49,174 nt of DNA, from contig CAMNBC010000002.1 in NCBI GenBank assembly GCA_946532115.1, positions 1 through 49,174 on the forward strand, given 5' to 3'. Under the pieces are notes generated by a model. The model was not told the origin of the DNA and did not search any database. It saw only the letters and a list, made by a program, of their open reading frames with translations. The translations under genes and the position numbers were made by a program. How positions within the stretch are numbered: position 1 is the first letter of the stretch; each line of letters starts with the position of its first letter. Of the stretch, positions 1 through 10,079 are shown piece by piece. The stretch is from an uncultured Treponema sp. Lineage in GTDB: Bacteria > Spirochaetota > Spirochaetia > Treponematales > Treponemataceae.

Positions 1-881
1 ATGTAAAGGCAGATGTTATAGAAGTTTATAAACTTATTGCCGCCGCAGAAAGCAATGCACATGGAAAGCCAGTCACAGACATTCACTTTCATGAAGTTGG
101 CACAATGGATGCAATTGCAGACATCACATCTGCTTGTTTGCTGTTCAACAAAATCGGCGCTAAAAATATTTTCTCATCTGCAATAAATGTGGGCTCAGGA
201 CAGGTTCACTGTGCCCACGGAATTCTTCCGGTCCCTGCCCCTGCAACAGCCTTTATCTTAAAAGACATTCCAATCTACAGTAATCATATAAAAGGCGAGC
301 TTTGCACTCCAACAGGAGCTGCCCTTCTCAAGCATTTTGTAAATCACTTTGGAACTATGCCACCAATTAAGATGAGCGCAATCGGCTACGGAATGGGTAA
401 AAAAGATTTTGAAGCCGCAAACTGTGTCCGCGCAATTCTTGGAGATTCAGATGAAAAGCCGGAAACAATTCTTGAATACACCTGCAATCTCGACGACATC
501 AGTGCAGAGAGAATCGGTTTTGCAATGGAGCAGTTATTTGCAGCAGGAGCGGTAGAAGCCTACACAATTCCTGTAACAATGAAAAAATCCCGACCGGGCC
601 ACTTGCTTTGTGTAATGTGCCGTGAACGCGACAAACAGAAAATTCTCGAAACAATTTTTAAACACACAACAACCCTTGGAGTACGCGAAAATATCAGTAA
701 CCGCTACTTTCTTGAGCGAAGTATAGAAACTGTAAAAACAGAGTTCGGCGATATCCGCATAAAACGCGCAGAAGGTTACGGTGTAAAAAGAGAAAAATAT
801 GAATACGAAGACCTGGCAGCAATTGCACGTAAGACTGGTTTGAGTATTGAAGAAATAGTACAAAAAATCACACAGGAGTAA
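1..881 (+). CDS. larC: LarC, nickel insertion protein for the nickel-pincer cofactor (5'-truncated)
   Basis: LarC inserts nickel, in a CTP-dependent reaction, into the pyridinium bis-thiocarboxylate mononucleotide that becomes the NPN cofactor of lactate racemase-type enzymes. The reading frame is open from base 3, so the gene begins upstream of the window; the ATG at 105 lies inside it and is not the start. The visible 292 residues include the early FHEVG motif followed by D-A-I-A-D, and a C-terminal half starting around LEYTCNLDDIS that corresponds to LarC2. In some lactobacilli larC is split and joined by frameshifting; here both halves lie in one uninterrupted frame. The Shine-Dalgarno of the next gene (AGGAG) overlaps its stop, so the two are probably co-translated. 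No racemase or larB/larE is visible, so the client enzyme is unknown. Confidence 0.88.
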   Translation, partial: VKADVIEVYKLIAAAESNAHGKPVTDIHFHEVGTMDAIADITSACLLFNKIGAKNIFSSAINVGSGQVHCAHGILPVPAPATAFILKDIPIYSNHIKGELCTPTGAALLKHFVNHFGTMPPIKMSAIGYGMGKKDFEAANCVRAILGDSDEKPETILEYTCNLDDISAERIGFAMEQLFAAGAVEAYTIPVTMKKSRPGHLLCVMCRERDKQKILETIFKHTTTLGVRENISNRYFLERSIETVKTEFGDIRIKRAEGYGVKREKYEYEDLAAIARKTGLSIEEIVQKITQE

Positions 882-887
882 AAAAAG

Positions 888-2072
888 ATGGCAGACTTAT
901 CGCACAGAAAGGCTGAAGCAAAAATCCAGCTTAAAGGCTCGGATGGAAAACCACTCGCAAACACAAAGGTTCACATTAATCAGGTGAATCACGAATTTCT
1001 TTTTGGCTGCGGAGCCTTTGAAACTCTGCCCTACACTAACGACACACCAGATGCTCGCATGGAAGACCGCATGCAAAAATGGCTCGGCCTCTTTAACTAC
1101 GGAACTCTGCCATTTTACTGGGGCGGTTTTGAACCGGAAGAAGGCTCTCCACACACAGAACAGCTTATAGCAGCTGCAAACTTCCTTAAAAGCAAGGACG
1201 TAACCGTAAAAGGTCATCCATTGTGCTGGCACACAGGTTGTGTTCCATGGCTTATGAATTACGACAACAAAACAATTTTGCAGAAGCAGCTCGAACGCAT
1301 TCACCGCGATGTAGGCAATTTTAAAGGCATAATTGATATGTGGGATGTTATCAATGAAGTTGTAATCATGCCGATTTATGACAAATATGATAATGCCATT
1401 ACAAGAATCTGTAAGGAACTTGGCCGCGTAGGACTTGTAAAAAAAGTTTTTGATGCTGCACAAGAAACAAATCCGGATGGAATCTTCCTTATTAATGATT
1501 TTAATCTTTCTACAAACTATGAGATTTTGATTGACGGCTGTCTCAATGCCGGCACTCCAATCAAGACAATCGGCTTGCAGTCACACCAGCACCAGGGCGT
1601 ATGGTCTTACGAAAAGACAGAAGAGATTCTGAGCCGCTTTGAACACTTTGGACTTCCAATCCACTTTACAGAAAATACAATTGTTGCAGGACCACTCGTT
1701 GCTCCGGAAATCACAGACCTTCAGGACGCACATTATGATGACAATGCAGCAACTCCAGAACTCGAACAAAAGCAGGCAGACGATCTCGAAAAGATGTATC
1801 GTAATCTTTTTGAAAATCACCCTCTTGTTACAGCAATTACAAACTGGGACTTTGGTGACGGAGCCTGGCTCAACGCACCAAGCGGCGTAATCCGTAAAGA
1901 CGGTTCATTGAAGCCTTCTTACGAAAGACTCCACCACCTTATAAAAGAAGAATGGCACACAGAGTATGATGCTGCAACAGATGCAGAAGGTTATGTAACA
2001 GTAAAAGGCTTTAAGGGAAAGTATGAAATTACCGCTGCAGATAATGTAATCACTTACAAATTAACTAACTAA
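888..2072 (+). CDS. GH10 endo-1,4-beta-xylanase, probably cytoplasmic
   Basis: Hydrolyses internal beta-1,4-xylosidic bonds of xylan or xylo-oligosaccharides with retention. Family GH10 marks are clear: GHPLCWHT near residue 110, the acid/base Glu157 in WDVINEV, IGLQSHQH near 228 and the nucleophile Glu262 in HFTEN. The 394 residues have no signal peptide or lipobox, so the enzyme most likely works on imported oligosaccharides. The N-terminal 45 residues before the barrel resemble the short beta-rich lead-in common in gut GH10 enzymes. It starts 6 nt after larC with a good Shine-Dalgarno inside the larC stop region. That pairing with a cofactor gene is unusual. The assignment to GH10 is firm; the cellular site is inferred from the missing signal. 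Confidence 0.92.
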   Translation: MADLSHRKAEAKIQLKGSDGKPLANTKVHINQVNHEFLFGCGAFETLPYTNDTPDARMEDRMQKWLGLFNYGTLPFYWGGFEPEEGSPHTEQLIAAANFLKSKDVTVKGHPLCWHTGCVPWLMNYDNKTILQKQLERIHRDVGNFKGIIDMWDVINEVVIMPIYDKYDNAITRICKELGRVGLVKKVFDAAQETNPDGIFLINDFNLSTNYEILIDGCLNAGTPIKTIGLQSHQHQGVWSYEKTEEILSRFEHFGLPIHFTENTIVAGPLVAPEITDLQDAHYDDNAATPELEQKQADDLEKMYRNLFENHPLVTAITNWDFGDGAWLNAPSGVIRKDGSLKPSYERLHHLIKEEWHTEYDAATDAEGYVTVKGFKGKYEITAADNVITYKLTN

Positions 2073-2093
2073 CGATAGTAAGTAATAACAAGA

Positions 2094-2699
2094 CTACAAG
2101 GCTTTTCGAAAAATAAAAGTCTTGAAGTCTTCATCATCACTGCTAAACTGCTCGTAAATTCCCTCTTCCATAAGTTCGTATCCGTGATTAACGTACCATT
2201 CCCAGTTACATTCAATATCTGTCCAAAGATACAAATTTTTATACCCACTGTTTTTAAGTCGCGCACAAAGTTCATTTAACAAGCGGGAACCAGCACCAGG
2301 CTTTCTACTTACATACAGAGTAAGTTGAATGTCATCTTTATTCATTAAAGACTGAGTTTTTTCATCCATATATTCGATATAAGTCCTGCTCATTTCTGAT
2401 GCAACACAAAAATCTTTTGAAAACTTTTTAGATTCCCTTTCATACCATTCCAAAGCTTTGCATACTCCGCCTTTTTTTGTAAAAAAGGCACAGGAACAAA
2501 AATCCCCGTCCGATTCATTCTCTGCAAAATCAACAAGTTCATAACGCAAATCATTTTCAAAAATGTTATTTCTTACTATATATTCAACATTAAAACGCCT
2601 AAATTCATCATCCGCTGCAGGCGGACTCCACAAAGGAACAACAACATCCAAAATCTGTGGTATATTTTTCATTTCAAAAGGCAAAATTTTTGAGTTCAT
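2094..2699 (-). CDS. GNAT-family N-acetyltransferase
   Basis: Predicted to move an acetyl group from acetyl-CoA to an unknown amine. The 201 residues carry a GNAT acetyl-CoA loop around KPGAGSRLLNELC, followed by the helix and strand of the fold (YKNLYLWTD, then WYVNHGYELMEEG, the classic Y-x-x-x-G-Y/F end of the domain). The first 110 residues are variable and match no family I can name. The gene converges on the GH10 gene with a 21-bp gap and is divergent from the DUF3737 gene. Its substrate cannot be read from the sequence. Confidence 0.78.
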   Translation of the reverse strand: MNSKILPFEMKNIPQILDVVVPLWSPPAADDEFRRFNVEYIVRNNIFENDLRYELVDFAENESDGDFCSCAFFTKKGGVCKALEWYERESKKFSKDFCVASEMSRTYIEYMDEKTQSLMNKDDIQLTLYVSRKPGAGSRLLNELCARLKNSGYKNLYLWTDIECNWEWYVNHGYELMEEGIYEQFSSDDEDFKTFIFRKAL

Positions 2700-2792
2700 T
2701 TTCTTTCCCTGTAGAGTATCCTACACCTCCGGCATTTTATGGTCAATTATCTAAATTAATTGTACAAAATAATATTTATAACAATATTTTTC

Positions 2793-2821
2793 TTGACGAT
2801 TAACACTATGTTAATTAAATT
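2793..2821 (+). promoter_or_regulatory. sigma70-type promoter before the DUF3737 gene
   Basis: TTGACG at 2793-2798 and TAAATT at 2816-2821 are separated by 17 nt, close to the bacterial vegetative consensus, and lie 40 nt before the ATG at 2861. The rest of the 161-bp divergent gap is AT-rich with no other clear signal. Confidence 0.5.
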
Positions 2822-2860
2822 TTAAGCAGTAAGAGAGTACTAACACCATAGGAAATAAAT

Positions 2861-3739
2861 ATGAATATTATTGAGAATAAGAACTTTGATGAAGAACGTG
2901 CACTATATGCTGTCAAAGACACAACAGTAAAAAGCTGTCGCTTTGACGGACCAGCAGACGGAGAGTCTGCAATGAAGGAAGCACACGATATCAAAGTAGA
3001 AGACTGTTATTTTAACCTTCGTTACCCTTTCTGGCATGTTGAAAATGCAGAAATCTCTGATTGTCATATGACAGAAAATTGCAGAGCTGCTCTCTGGTAT
3101 GATAAAAACATAACAATTGATAATTCACGTCTTGGCGGAATTAAAGCTTTGCGCGAGTGCCAGAATATTACACTGAAAAACTCAACTGTAAACTCTCCGG
3201 AATTTATCTGGAAATGTAAAGGTCTTACAATTGATAACGTAAATATAGAAGGTTCTGAATATCCTTTCTTTGAAGTTAGGGATGCAAAAATCACAAAGCT
3301 CAAAATGAAAGGAAAATATTCTTTCCAATACAATGAAAATATTGAAATTACAGATTCTGAGCTGGACACAAAAGATGCGTTCTGGCATACAAAAAATGTT
3401 ACAGTCCGCGACAGTATAATTAAGAGCGAATACCTTGGATGGTATTCAGAAAATCTGAAATTGATAAACTGTAAAATTAGTGGTACCCAACCCTTCTGCT
3501 ATTGCAAAAACCTTGTCCTTGAAAACTGTACAATGGAAGGCTGTGATCTTTCATTTGAAAGAAGTACTGTAACTGCGACAATCAAAGGCAAAATTGACAG
3601 CGTAAAAAATCCGCTTGGTGGTAAGATTGCTGCAGATGAAATTGGCGAAGTGATTCTGGAACGGGAACTGCTGGAAACTCTAAAAGGCTTTAGTGAAACT
3701 AAAATTGAAGCGGGGGTTTTAGGGGGCGGAGCCCACTAG
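2861..3739 (+). CDS. DUF3737 family right-handed beta-helix protein
   Basis: A 292-residue protein made of repeated short strands of the type 'xxITLKNSTxxx/xxLxLENCxMEG', with a periodic pattern of N, C and aromatic residues (for example WHVENAEISDC, WKCKGLTIDNV, WYSENLKLINC). This is the pattern of DUF3737, a predicted beta-helix family of unknown biochemical role, often found in gut bacteria. There is no signal peptide. The extreme C-terminus (about the last 10 residues, through GVLGGGAH) is encoded inside a GC-rich repeat element that starts near 3711, so the natural stop was probably replaced when the element inserted. Its neighbours give no functional clue. Confidence 0.8.
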   Translation: MNIIENKNFDEERALYAVKDTTVKSCRFDGPADGESAMKEAHDIKVEDCYFNLRYPFWHVENAEISDCHMTENCRAALWYDKNITIDNSRLGGIKALRECQNITLKNSTVNSPEFIWKCKGLTIDNVNIEGSEYPFFEVRDAKITKLKMKGKYSFQYNENIEITDSELDTKDAFWHTKNVTVRDSIIKSEYLGWYSENLKLINCKISGTQPFCYCKNLVLENCTMEGCDLSFERSTVTATIKGKIDSVKNPLGGKIAADEIGEVILERELLETLKGFSETKIEAGVLGGGAH

Positions 3740-3800
3740 GAGAAGGGGGTATGGCGAAAAACGAAGTTTTGAGCCTAGGGGGAAGGCTTTCCCCCACATG
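3711..3800. repeat. GC-rich intergenic repeat overlapping the end of the DUF3737 gene
   Basis: A G/C-rich stretch in an AT-rich genome with nested inverted repeats: AGGGGGCGGAGCCCACT, then GGGGGAAGGCTTTCCCCC at about 3778-3795. It supplies the last codons and stop of the upstream gene. A second G/C-rich block with GGGGGAAGTCTCCCCC lies after prfA, so this is probably a dispersed element. Either hairpin could slow or end transcription. Confidence 0.6.
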
Positions 3801-3858
3801 TCATCTAAACATTACCCCTATTTCAACATTTTTTAATCTATGATAATATAAGCGAATT

Positions 3859-4941
3859 ATGGATTTGATTAAGAAGCTTGATGAATGCGAAAAACGCTTT
3901 AAGGAAGTAAGCGACCTTGTTATGGATCCAAACCTCGTAAAGGATCCGAAGAAGTACAAGGACACAATGCGCGAGCACGGATATTTGACTGAATTGTGCG
4001 CGCTTTATGATGAGTACAAGAAAGTTCTCCAGGGCATTCAGGACGCCAAAGAAATGATTACTAACGAAGACGACGCTGATATGCGCGAGATGGCCCGCGA
4101 AGAACTTAAGGAACTGGAAGAAAAACAGCCTAAACTTGAGGAAGATATAAAACTTAAACTTGTTCCGCCTGATCCTCTTGATGAAAAGAACATCATTCTT
4201 GAAATCCGTTCGGCTGCCGGCGGTGATGAAGCTTCGCTTTTTGTGCGCGACCTTTGGGAAATGTACACTCACCTTGCAGAACGCAAGGGCTGGAAAACTG
4301 AAACAATGGAAGCTCAGGAAACTGAGGTCGGCGGTTTCAACAAAATCGTAACTTCTATCAGTGGTAAGTTTGTTTACGGAACTTTGCGCTGGGAATCTGG
4401 TGTTCACCGCGTTCAGCGAGTTCCTGCAACAGAAAGCCAGGGACGTCTGCAGACTTCTACTGCAACTGTTGCCGTTCTTCCTGAAGCTGAAGAAACTGAA
4501 ATTGAAATTAAGCCAGGCGATGTTCGCGTTGACGTTATGCGTGCCGGTGGACCTGGCGGACAGTGTGTAAACACAACTGACTCTGCCGTTCGTCTTACCC
4601 ATATTCCAACCGGTCTTGTTGTTATTCAGCAGGATGAGAAGTCTCAGATTAAGAATAAGGAAAAAGCCTTCCGCGTACTCCGTGCCCGCCTCTTTGACCT
4701 TGAAGAAAGCAAGAAGCAGGAAGAGCGTGCTGCGGCTCGTTCAAGCATGGTAGGCTCTGGTGCCCGCTCTGAAAAAATCCGTACTTACAACTTCCCTCAG
4801 GACCGCGTAACAGACCACCGCATCAACTATTCGGCTCACAACCTCCCTTCTTTTATGATGGGCGAAATGGACGATATGTTAGACGCTCTTAACGTTTACG
4901 CTAAGGAAGAGCAGCTTAAGTCGGATATTACTGAACTTTAA
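3859..4941 (+). CDS. prfA: Peptide chain release factor 1
   Basis: Ends translation at UAA and UAG codons by triggering peptide release on the ribosome. The 360 residues match the usual RF1 length. The stop-codon-reading PxT motif is Pro-Ala-Thr at about 189-191 within RVPATESQG, and the catalytic GGQ is at about 233-235, followed by CVNTTDSAVR. The usual RF1 sequence has AGGQHVN; here it is PGGQCVN, so His is replaced by Cys after GGQ. An acidic, Glu/Lys-rich coiled stretch fills residues 60-100. Next downstream is prmC, whose product methylates the Gln of GGQ, the standard prfA-prmC order. A GATAAT-like box 12 nt before the ATG and a poor Shine-Dalgarno suggest a very short leader. Confidence 0.97.
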   Translation: MDLIKKLDECEKRFKEVSDLVMDPNLVKDPKKYKDTMREHGYLTELCALYDEYKKVLQGIQDAKEMITNEDDADMREMAREELKELEEKQPKLEEDIKLKLVPPDPLDEKNIILEIRSAAGGDEASLFVRDLWEMYTHLAERKGWKTETMEAQETEVGGFNKIVTSISGKFVYGTLRWESGVHRVQRVPATESQGRLQTSTATVAVLPEAEETEIEIKPGDVRVDVMRAGGPGGQCVNTTDSAVRLTHIPTGLVVIQQDEKSQIKNKEKAFRVLRARLFDLEESKKQEERAAARSSMVGSGARSEKIRTYNFPQDRVTDHRINYSAHNLPSFMMGEMDDMLDALNVYAKEEQLKSDITEL

Positions 4942-4944
4942 TTA

Positions 4945-5062
4945 GGGGGGGGAAGTCTCCCCCTGCGCGCCCACTTCGTTGGTCGCTACCCTCTCTACGG
5001 GGGCTTGGCCCCCGTAACGCCCCCGGGGCCTTAAGTGTCATTCCCGGGCTTGACCCGGGAAT
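4945..5062. repeat. Three consecutive GC-rich hairpins between prfA and prmC
   Basis: The gap holds a hairpin GGGGGAAGTCTCCCCC (about 4946-4963), a second CGGGGGCTTGGCCCCCG (about 4998-5015) and a third ATTCCCGGGCTTGACCCGGGAAT (5040-5062). The third belongs to the dispersed GTCAT-(C/G-rich)-CTTGA family also found at 10041, 19221 and 35975. It ends only 7 nt before the prmC start codon, so it may control prmC translation or be a read-through-limiting structure. Confidence 0.65.
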
Positions 5063-5069
5063 CTATCAC

Positions 5070-6014
5070 ATGACCTTACAAGAAATAAAATCCAAAATCA
5101 TAAAAGACCTCACACAAACTTCACCAAGTCCAAAGCTTGATGCCGAAGTTTTATTATCCTACTGTCTGGGCTTTTCCAAAACAGAGCTCCTGCTAAAACG
5201 CGACTACGAAATCCCGCCTGATAAAGAAATCTGGCTCAACGACGCAATTACCCGCCGCACTGCCGGTCTCCCAATCGCATATATCACAGGCCACAAAGAG
5301 TTTTACGGCTACGACTTTATCGTCTCACCAGATGTTCTAATTCCAAAGCCCGACACAGAAATTTTAGTTGAACGCGCAGTAGACGTCATCTTAGCAAAAA
5401 TTGACGCACGCCCAGACTCGCTTCTCACCATCTGCGACATGTGCACCGGCAGCGGCTGCATAGCACTCGCCGTGGCTAAGACCCTGCTCGAAGACGAAAG
5501 GGTTCCCCCGGAACAGCTGCCCAAGTTCACACTCGCCGACATCTCCGAACCCGCCTTAGACATTGCCCGCCGCAACGCACAAGCTCTGCTCGCGCCCCAC
5601 GGCACACTGGCCGCATCCCGCTTCACCTTTGTGCGAACCAACCTCTTTGACGCAATCTCCGAGGCTATCAAATTCGACGTGATTCTTTCTAACCCGCCGT
5701 ATATTCCGCATACACTGGTCGATGAACTTTTACTCGACGGCCGCAGTGAACCGCGTCTGGCACTGGATGGAGATATAACACTTACCGGCGACCGCGCCCT
5801 CACACAAAGTGGCAGCCCCGCAGACGATGGGCTGGAAATTATCCGAAACCTGATTCCACAGGCAGATGCACATCTTGCTCCATACGGCACAATCCTCATG
5901 GAAACCGGAGAATACAATGCAGAAAAAACAGCGGAGCTGGCTCGCAAGGCCGGGTTCCTGTCTAACATTCACCGCGACCTCGAAGGCCAGCTCCGCGTTG
6001 TTGAGATGTCGTAA
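5070..6014 (+). CDS. prmC: Release factor glutamine N5-methyltransferase
   Basis: Transfers a methyl group from S-adenosylmethionine to the Gln of the GGQ motif of release factors. The N-terminal helical domain (about residues 1-100) is followed by a Rossmann methyltransferase domain with the SAM loop CDMCTGSGCIAL and the Gln-binding NPPY at 208-211. At 314 residues it is longer than typical PrmC (about 280), because the usual EPRLAL-DG-G-DGL segment is stretched by roughly 18 residues (through LTGDRALTQSGS) and the segment before FTLADIS is also extended. The start is placed at the ATG directly after a palindromic repeat; no good Shine-Dalgarno outside the hairpin is visible. It follows its substrate gene prfA. 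Confidence 0.95.
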   Translation: MTLQEIKSKIIKDLTQTSPSPKLDAEVLLSYCLGFSKTELLLKRDYEIPPDKEIWLNDAITRRTAGLPIAYITGHKEFYGYDFIVSPDVLIPKPDTEILVERAVDVILAKIDARPDSLLTICDMCTGSGCIALAVAKTLLEDERVPPEQLPKFTLADISEPALDIARRNAQALLAPHGTLAASRFTFVRTNLFDAISEAIKFDVILSNPPYIPHTLVDELLLDGRSEPRLALDGDITLTGDRALTQSGSPADDGLEIIRNLIPQADAHLAPYGTILMETGEYNAEKTAELARKAGFLSNIHRDLEGQLRVVEMS

Positions 6015-6042
6015 TTTAATGCGGGACACCCCGCATTAAACT

Positions 6043-7578
6043 CTATTTAATACACCAGCTAATTAGTTCCACACCTTCCGGCAAAACAATGTACAAATCA
6101 TGAACACCGCTCACACCATTTACAGTGCCCTTTACACTGCCAGTCTTATCAGCCTTAGCCTCACAAATCTCAGTGCCATTGCCTCCAAAACCATCAATCA
6201 AAAGTTTAATTGATTTTCCTTCAGCACAAACCCCTTCTGCTTCAAAAGCCTTTTCGCTGCCTGTAAACTGAACACCCTTAATGCAGACATAAGCTCCATC
6301 TTTTACAGAAACTAAGGTCTGCTTTGTTGTTACAGCTACATTACGGGAAGAGGCAAAGGTTGCAGCCGGCACAACTCCTCCAAGTGCAAACGGATTCAAC
6401 TGCTCAACGCCCTTCTTTGTTACCTTCTGAATCGGAAGACTTCCATCTTTATTTACTGCAAAGTCATTAATGAATACATTGCGGTATCCACCCTTTTCAC
6501 AGCCAACCATTTTTTCCAAAGTTTGTGTGTGGTAAGCAATGTACCACTTTCCACGGAAGCTGAAAATCCAGTGATGGTTATTTCCCCATGAACCAAAATA
6601 GGTTCCCGGATTTTCAAGAGTGTATCCCTTATATTCAAAAGGTCCCAATGGATTTTTAGAGGTCATATATCCTATTACAGCAACAGGCATTTTATTCGGG
6701 TCTTTAGACTCTTTTCTGTCCTGCCAGTTTGTACAATAAGTGTAATACCAGGTATCGCCAATCTTATTAATTCCGGAATCTTCAAAAAGGAATGGAGCGT
6801 CAATTACCTGAGGCTCGCCTTCTATGTGAACCATATCATCAGCAAGAGCTACACAACGGGCATTCATAGGATGCTCATAAGTTTCCGGATTGTGTCCGCC
6901 ACCAAAATAAAGGTAGCCTTTTCCATCAGAATCAACAATTACAGCCGGGTCAAAGAGCCAGTTGATTTTTGCACAGGTTGGTGTGCTGCGGGAAATCAAA
7001 GGAGCTTTAATTGGATCAATAAATGGCCCTACAGGAGAATCACCTTCAAGTACACCAATTCCGTTTCCGCTGTCTGCAAAATAAATAAAGAACTTGTCTT
7101 TTCCATTAATGTTCTTCCAGCAAACTGCAGGTGCCCAGGAATTGCTTGCCCAGCGGGCAGCACCAGTTGTGTTATTTCTTCCGGCAACAGGAATCTCACC
7201 ACAATCTGTCCAGTTTACCATATCTTTAGTGCAGAAGACATTAAGAGTATTAATCTTATTGTATCCGTTATCAATTTTACCTTTTGAAAATTCAAGCTGC
7301 TGCATATCATTTGTAGTGTAGACATACAGAGTATCCTTATATTCAAGAACAGCAGGGTCAGCACCATATTTATGAGCCATAATCGGGTTGTTTTCCCCAG
7401 GCATCTTAAATGCTTTTTCTGCCATCAGCTTCTGCATATCTGTTACAGGTGTTGCTGACACTTCTACTTTTTTTACTTCTTCCTTTTCCGAAGCCATCTT
7501 CTTTTTTCCTCCAAAACTACTTAATAAAACCATAGCTGCCAGAATCAGCACAGCTACAAAAAGTCTTGCATATTTCAT
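6043..7578 (-). CDS. GH43 arabinoxylan-active glycosidase with C-terminal CBM6-like domain, exported
   Basis: Predicted inverting arabinofuranosidase or xylosidase acting on arabinoxylan. The five-bladed propeller signatures are present: catalytic base Asp74 in KYGADPAVL, pKa-setting Asp210 in WLFDPAVIVDSDGKGYLYFGG and general acid Glu266 in FEDSGINKIGDTWYY. The arrangement resembles XynD/AXH-type GH43 enzymes. A hydrophobic N-terminal segment (residues 7-20) is an uncleaved anchor or signal peptide; no lipobox Cys follows it. Residues from about 395 to 511 look like a CBM6-type beta-sandwich. It is divergent from the CE1 esterase, with a shared promoter and operator region. The ATG sits 6 nt from a perfect TATAAT, suggesting a leaderless mRNA. 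Confidence 0.88.
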   Translation of the reverse strand: MKYARLFVAVLILAAMVLLSSFGGKKKMASEKEEVKKVEVSATPVTDMQKLMAEKAFKMPGENNPIMAHKYGADPAVLEYKDTLYVYTTNDMQQLEFSKGKIDNGYNKINTLNVFCTKDMVNWTDCGEIPVAGRNNTTGAARWASNSWAPAVCWKNINGKDKFFIYFADSGNGIGVLEGDSPVGPFIDPIKAPLISRSTPTCAKINWLFDPAVIVDSDGKGYLYFGGGHNPETYEHPMNARCVALADDMVHIEGEPQVIDAPFLFEDSGINKIGDTWYYTYCTNWQDRKESKDPNKMPVAVIGYMTSKNPLGPFEYKGYTLENPGTYFGSWGNNHHWIFSFRGKWYIAYHTQTLEKMVGCEKGGYRNVFINDFAVNKDGSLPIQKVTKKGVEQLNPFALGGVVPAATFASSRNVAVTTKQTLVSVKDGAYVCIKGVQFTGSEKAFEAEGVCAEGKSIKLLIDGFGGNGTEICEAKADKTGSVKGTVNGVSGVHDLYIVLPEGVELISWCIK

Positions 7579-7584
7579 AGTTTC

Positions 7585-7622
7585 ATTATAAAGTTTATTC
7601 CAATAAATGTAAAACGTTTAAC
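7585..7622. promoter_or_regulatory. Divergent promoter with LacI-type operator between GH43 and CE1 genes
   Basis: On the minus strand, TTTACA (7613-7608) and a perfect TATAAT (7590-7585) are 17 nt apart and drive the GH43 gene. The palindrome AAACGTTT (7612-7619, inside TAAAACGTTTAAC), centred on CG as in LacI/GalR operators, overlaps the -35 box. A second CG-centred palindrome of the same kind precedes the ABC transporter at 11027-11036. A LacI-family regulator is encoded at 26469, but the link is inference. Confidence 0.5.
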
Positions 7623-7632
7623 CAAAAGATAA

Positions 7633-8585
<953 letters not shown>

Positions 8586-8586
<1 letters not shown>

Positions 8587-10037
8587 TGAAAAAACAAATC
8601 TTTAATCCCTACATGCCATCCTGGGAACATGTTCCAGATGGAGAACCTCACGTATTCGGTGACCGCGTTTATGTTTACGGCTCCCACGATTTTTTTAACG
8701 GCTGGGTATTTTGCCAGGGAGACTACGTTTGTTACTCTGCCCCGGTAACTGATTTAACGGACTGGCGTTATGAGGGAGTAATTTATCCAAAAACTTCCGA
8801 AGAAATGAATGCAGATGGTCACATGTGCCTTTATGCACCGGACGTAACACAGGGACCGGACGGCCGTTATTACCTTTACTATGTTTATGATAAAGTTGGC
8901 TTTGTTTCAGTTGCTGTCTGCGATACACCGGCCGGAAAATATAAGTTCTACGGCCACGTTCATTATAAAGACGGAACAAGACTCGGAGACCGCAAAGGTG
9001 ATATGCCACAGTTTGACCCGGGAGTTCTTACAGAAGGAAACCGCACATACCTTTATACCGGATTCTGCGGAAATCATATGAAAGACAGAATCGGAGCCAT
9101 GGCTACAGTGCTTGGTCCTGATATGCTGACAATCGAAGAAGAGCCTGTAATCATTGCTCCGGGTGACTGCTACACAGATGTTACAGCTCCAGTTCCAACT
9201 GACTGCCCTTACCCACAGGATTCAATTGAAAACTGGAAGGGCTATAAAGACCATGCTTTTTTTGAAGCTCCTTCAATCAGAAAGATTGGAGACACTTATT
9301 ATTTTGTTTTCTCTTCTCAGGTTATGCACGAGCTCTGCTATGCCACAAGTAAAAATCCGACCTCGGGCTTTACCTATCGCGGCGTAATCGTCAGCAATGT
9401 TGATATGCATATTGATTCCTACAAACCAGCTGATATGCCAGCCTGCTTTGGAGCAAACAACCACGGCGGCTTTGAGCTGATTAACGGCCAGTATTATATT
9501 TTCTACCACCGCCACACAAACGGCAACTGGTTCAACCGCCAGGGCTGTGCTGAAAAAATGACAGTTCTTGCAGACGGCTCAATTCCTCAGGTGCAAATTA
9601 CTTCCTGCGGTCTCAACGGCGGCCCACTCGAAGGAAAAGGCTTTTACCCTGCCTACATCGCCTGCAATATCTTTAATCCGGATGAAAAGAACTTTATTGT
9701 TGATATCCGCCACCCTCGCATTACGCAGGACGGAAAAGACGGCGACCAGGAAGAAGGTTATGTTACAAACATGCAGAACGGATACACCCTTGGCTTTAAG
9801 TATTTTGATTTTAAGGATGTAAAAAAGATTTCGGTCACAACCCGCGGTTATGTTTACGGAAAGTACGAAGTGCGCACAAAGTGGGACGGTCCGGTTCTTG
9901 CAGAAATCACACCAATCGGAAGCAACATCTGGGAAACCTTCTCAGCCGACATCAAGCTTCCAGATGGAGTTGGTGAACTCTACTTTAAGTTCGTAGGCGG
10001 CGGTACTCACCAGTTCAAAGGATTCATACTAGAATAG
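8586..10037 (+). CDS. GH43 glycosidase with CBM6-like tail, cytoplasmic
   Basis: A second GH43 enzyme, 483 residues, without signal peptide. Candidate catalytic residues are Asp18 (PDGEPHVFGDRVYVYGSHD), Asp144 (MPQFDPGVL) and Glu227 (HAFFEAPSIRKIGDTYYFVFSS). The last ~120 residues (ITQDGKDGD... to HQFKGFILE) look like a CBM6-type sandwich, although the protein is apparently intracellular. The most likely job is trimming arabinose or xylose from imported arabinoxylo-oligosaccharides. The start codon overlaps the CE1 stop by one base (TAATG), indicating coupling. It is followed by a GTCAC-CCCGAA-CTTGT hairpin repeat that may end the transcript. The exact linkage cleaved cannot be told from sequence alone. 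Confidence 0.87.
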
Positions 10038-10040
10038 AAT

Positions 10041-10072
10041 GGCTGTCACCCCGAACTTGTTTCGGGGTCTCA
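10041..10072. repeat. GTCA(C/T)-CTTG palindromic repeat
   Basis: CCCCGAA-CTTGT-TTCGGGG forms a 7-bp hairpin between the convergent GH43 and AraC genes. It belongs to the same family as copies at 5038, 19221 and 35975, which share GTCA-Y-CC, a CTTGR loop and GGRTCT. It is placed where a bidirectional terminator would be useful. Confidence 0.65.
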
Positions 10073-10079
10073 TCTTATT

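Noticed and set aside
3838-4602. 254-codon minus-strand frame opposite prfA
   Set aside because: Mirrors prfA codon bias; low-complexity Phe/Ser/Asn protein with no motif or ribosome site.
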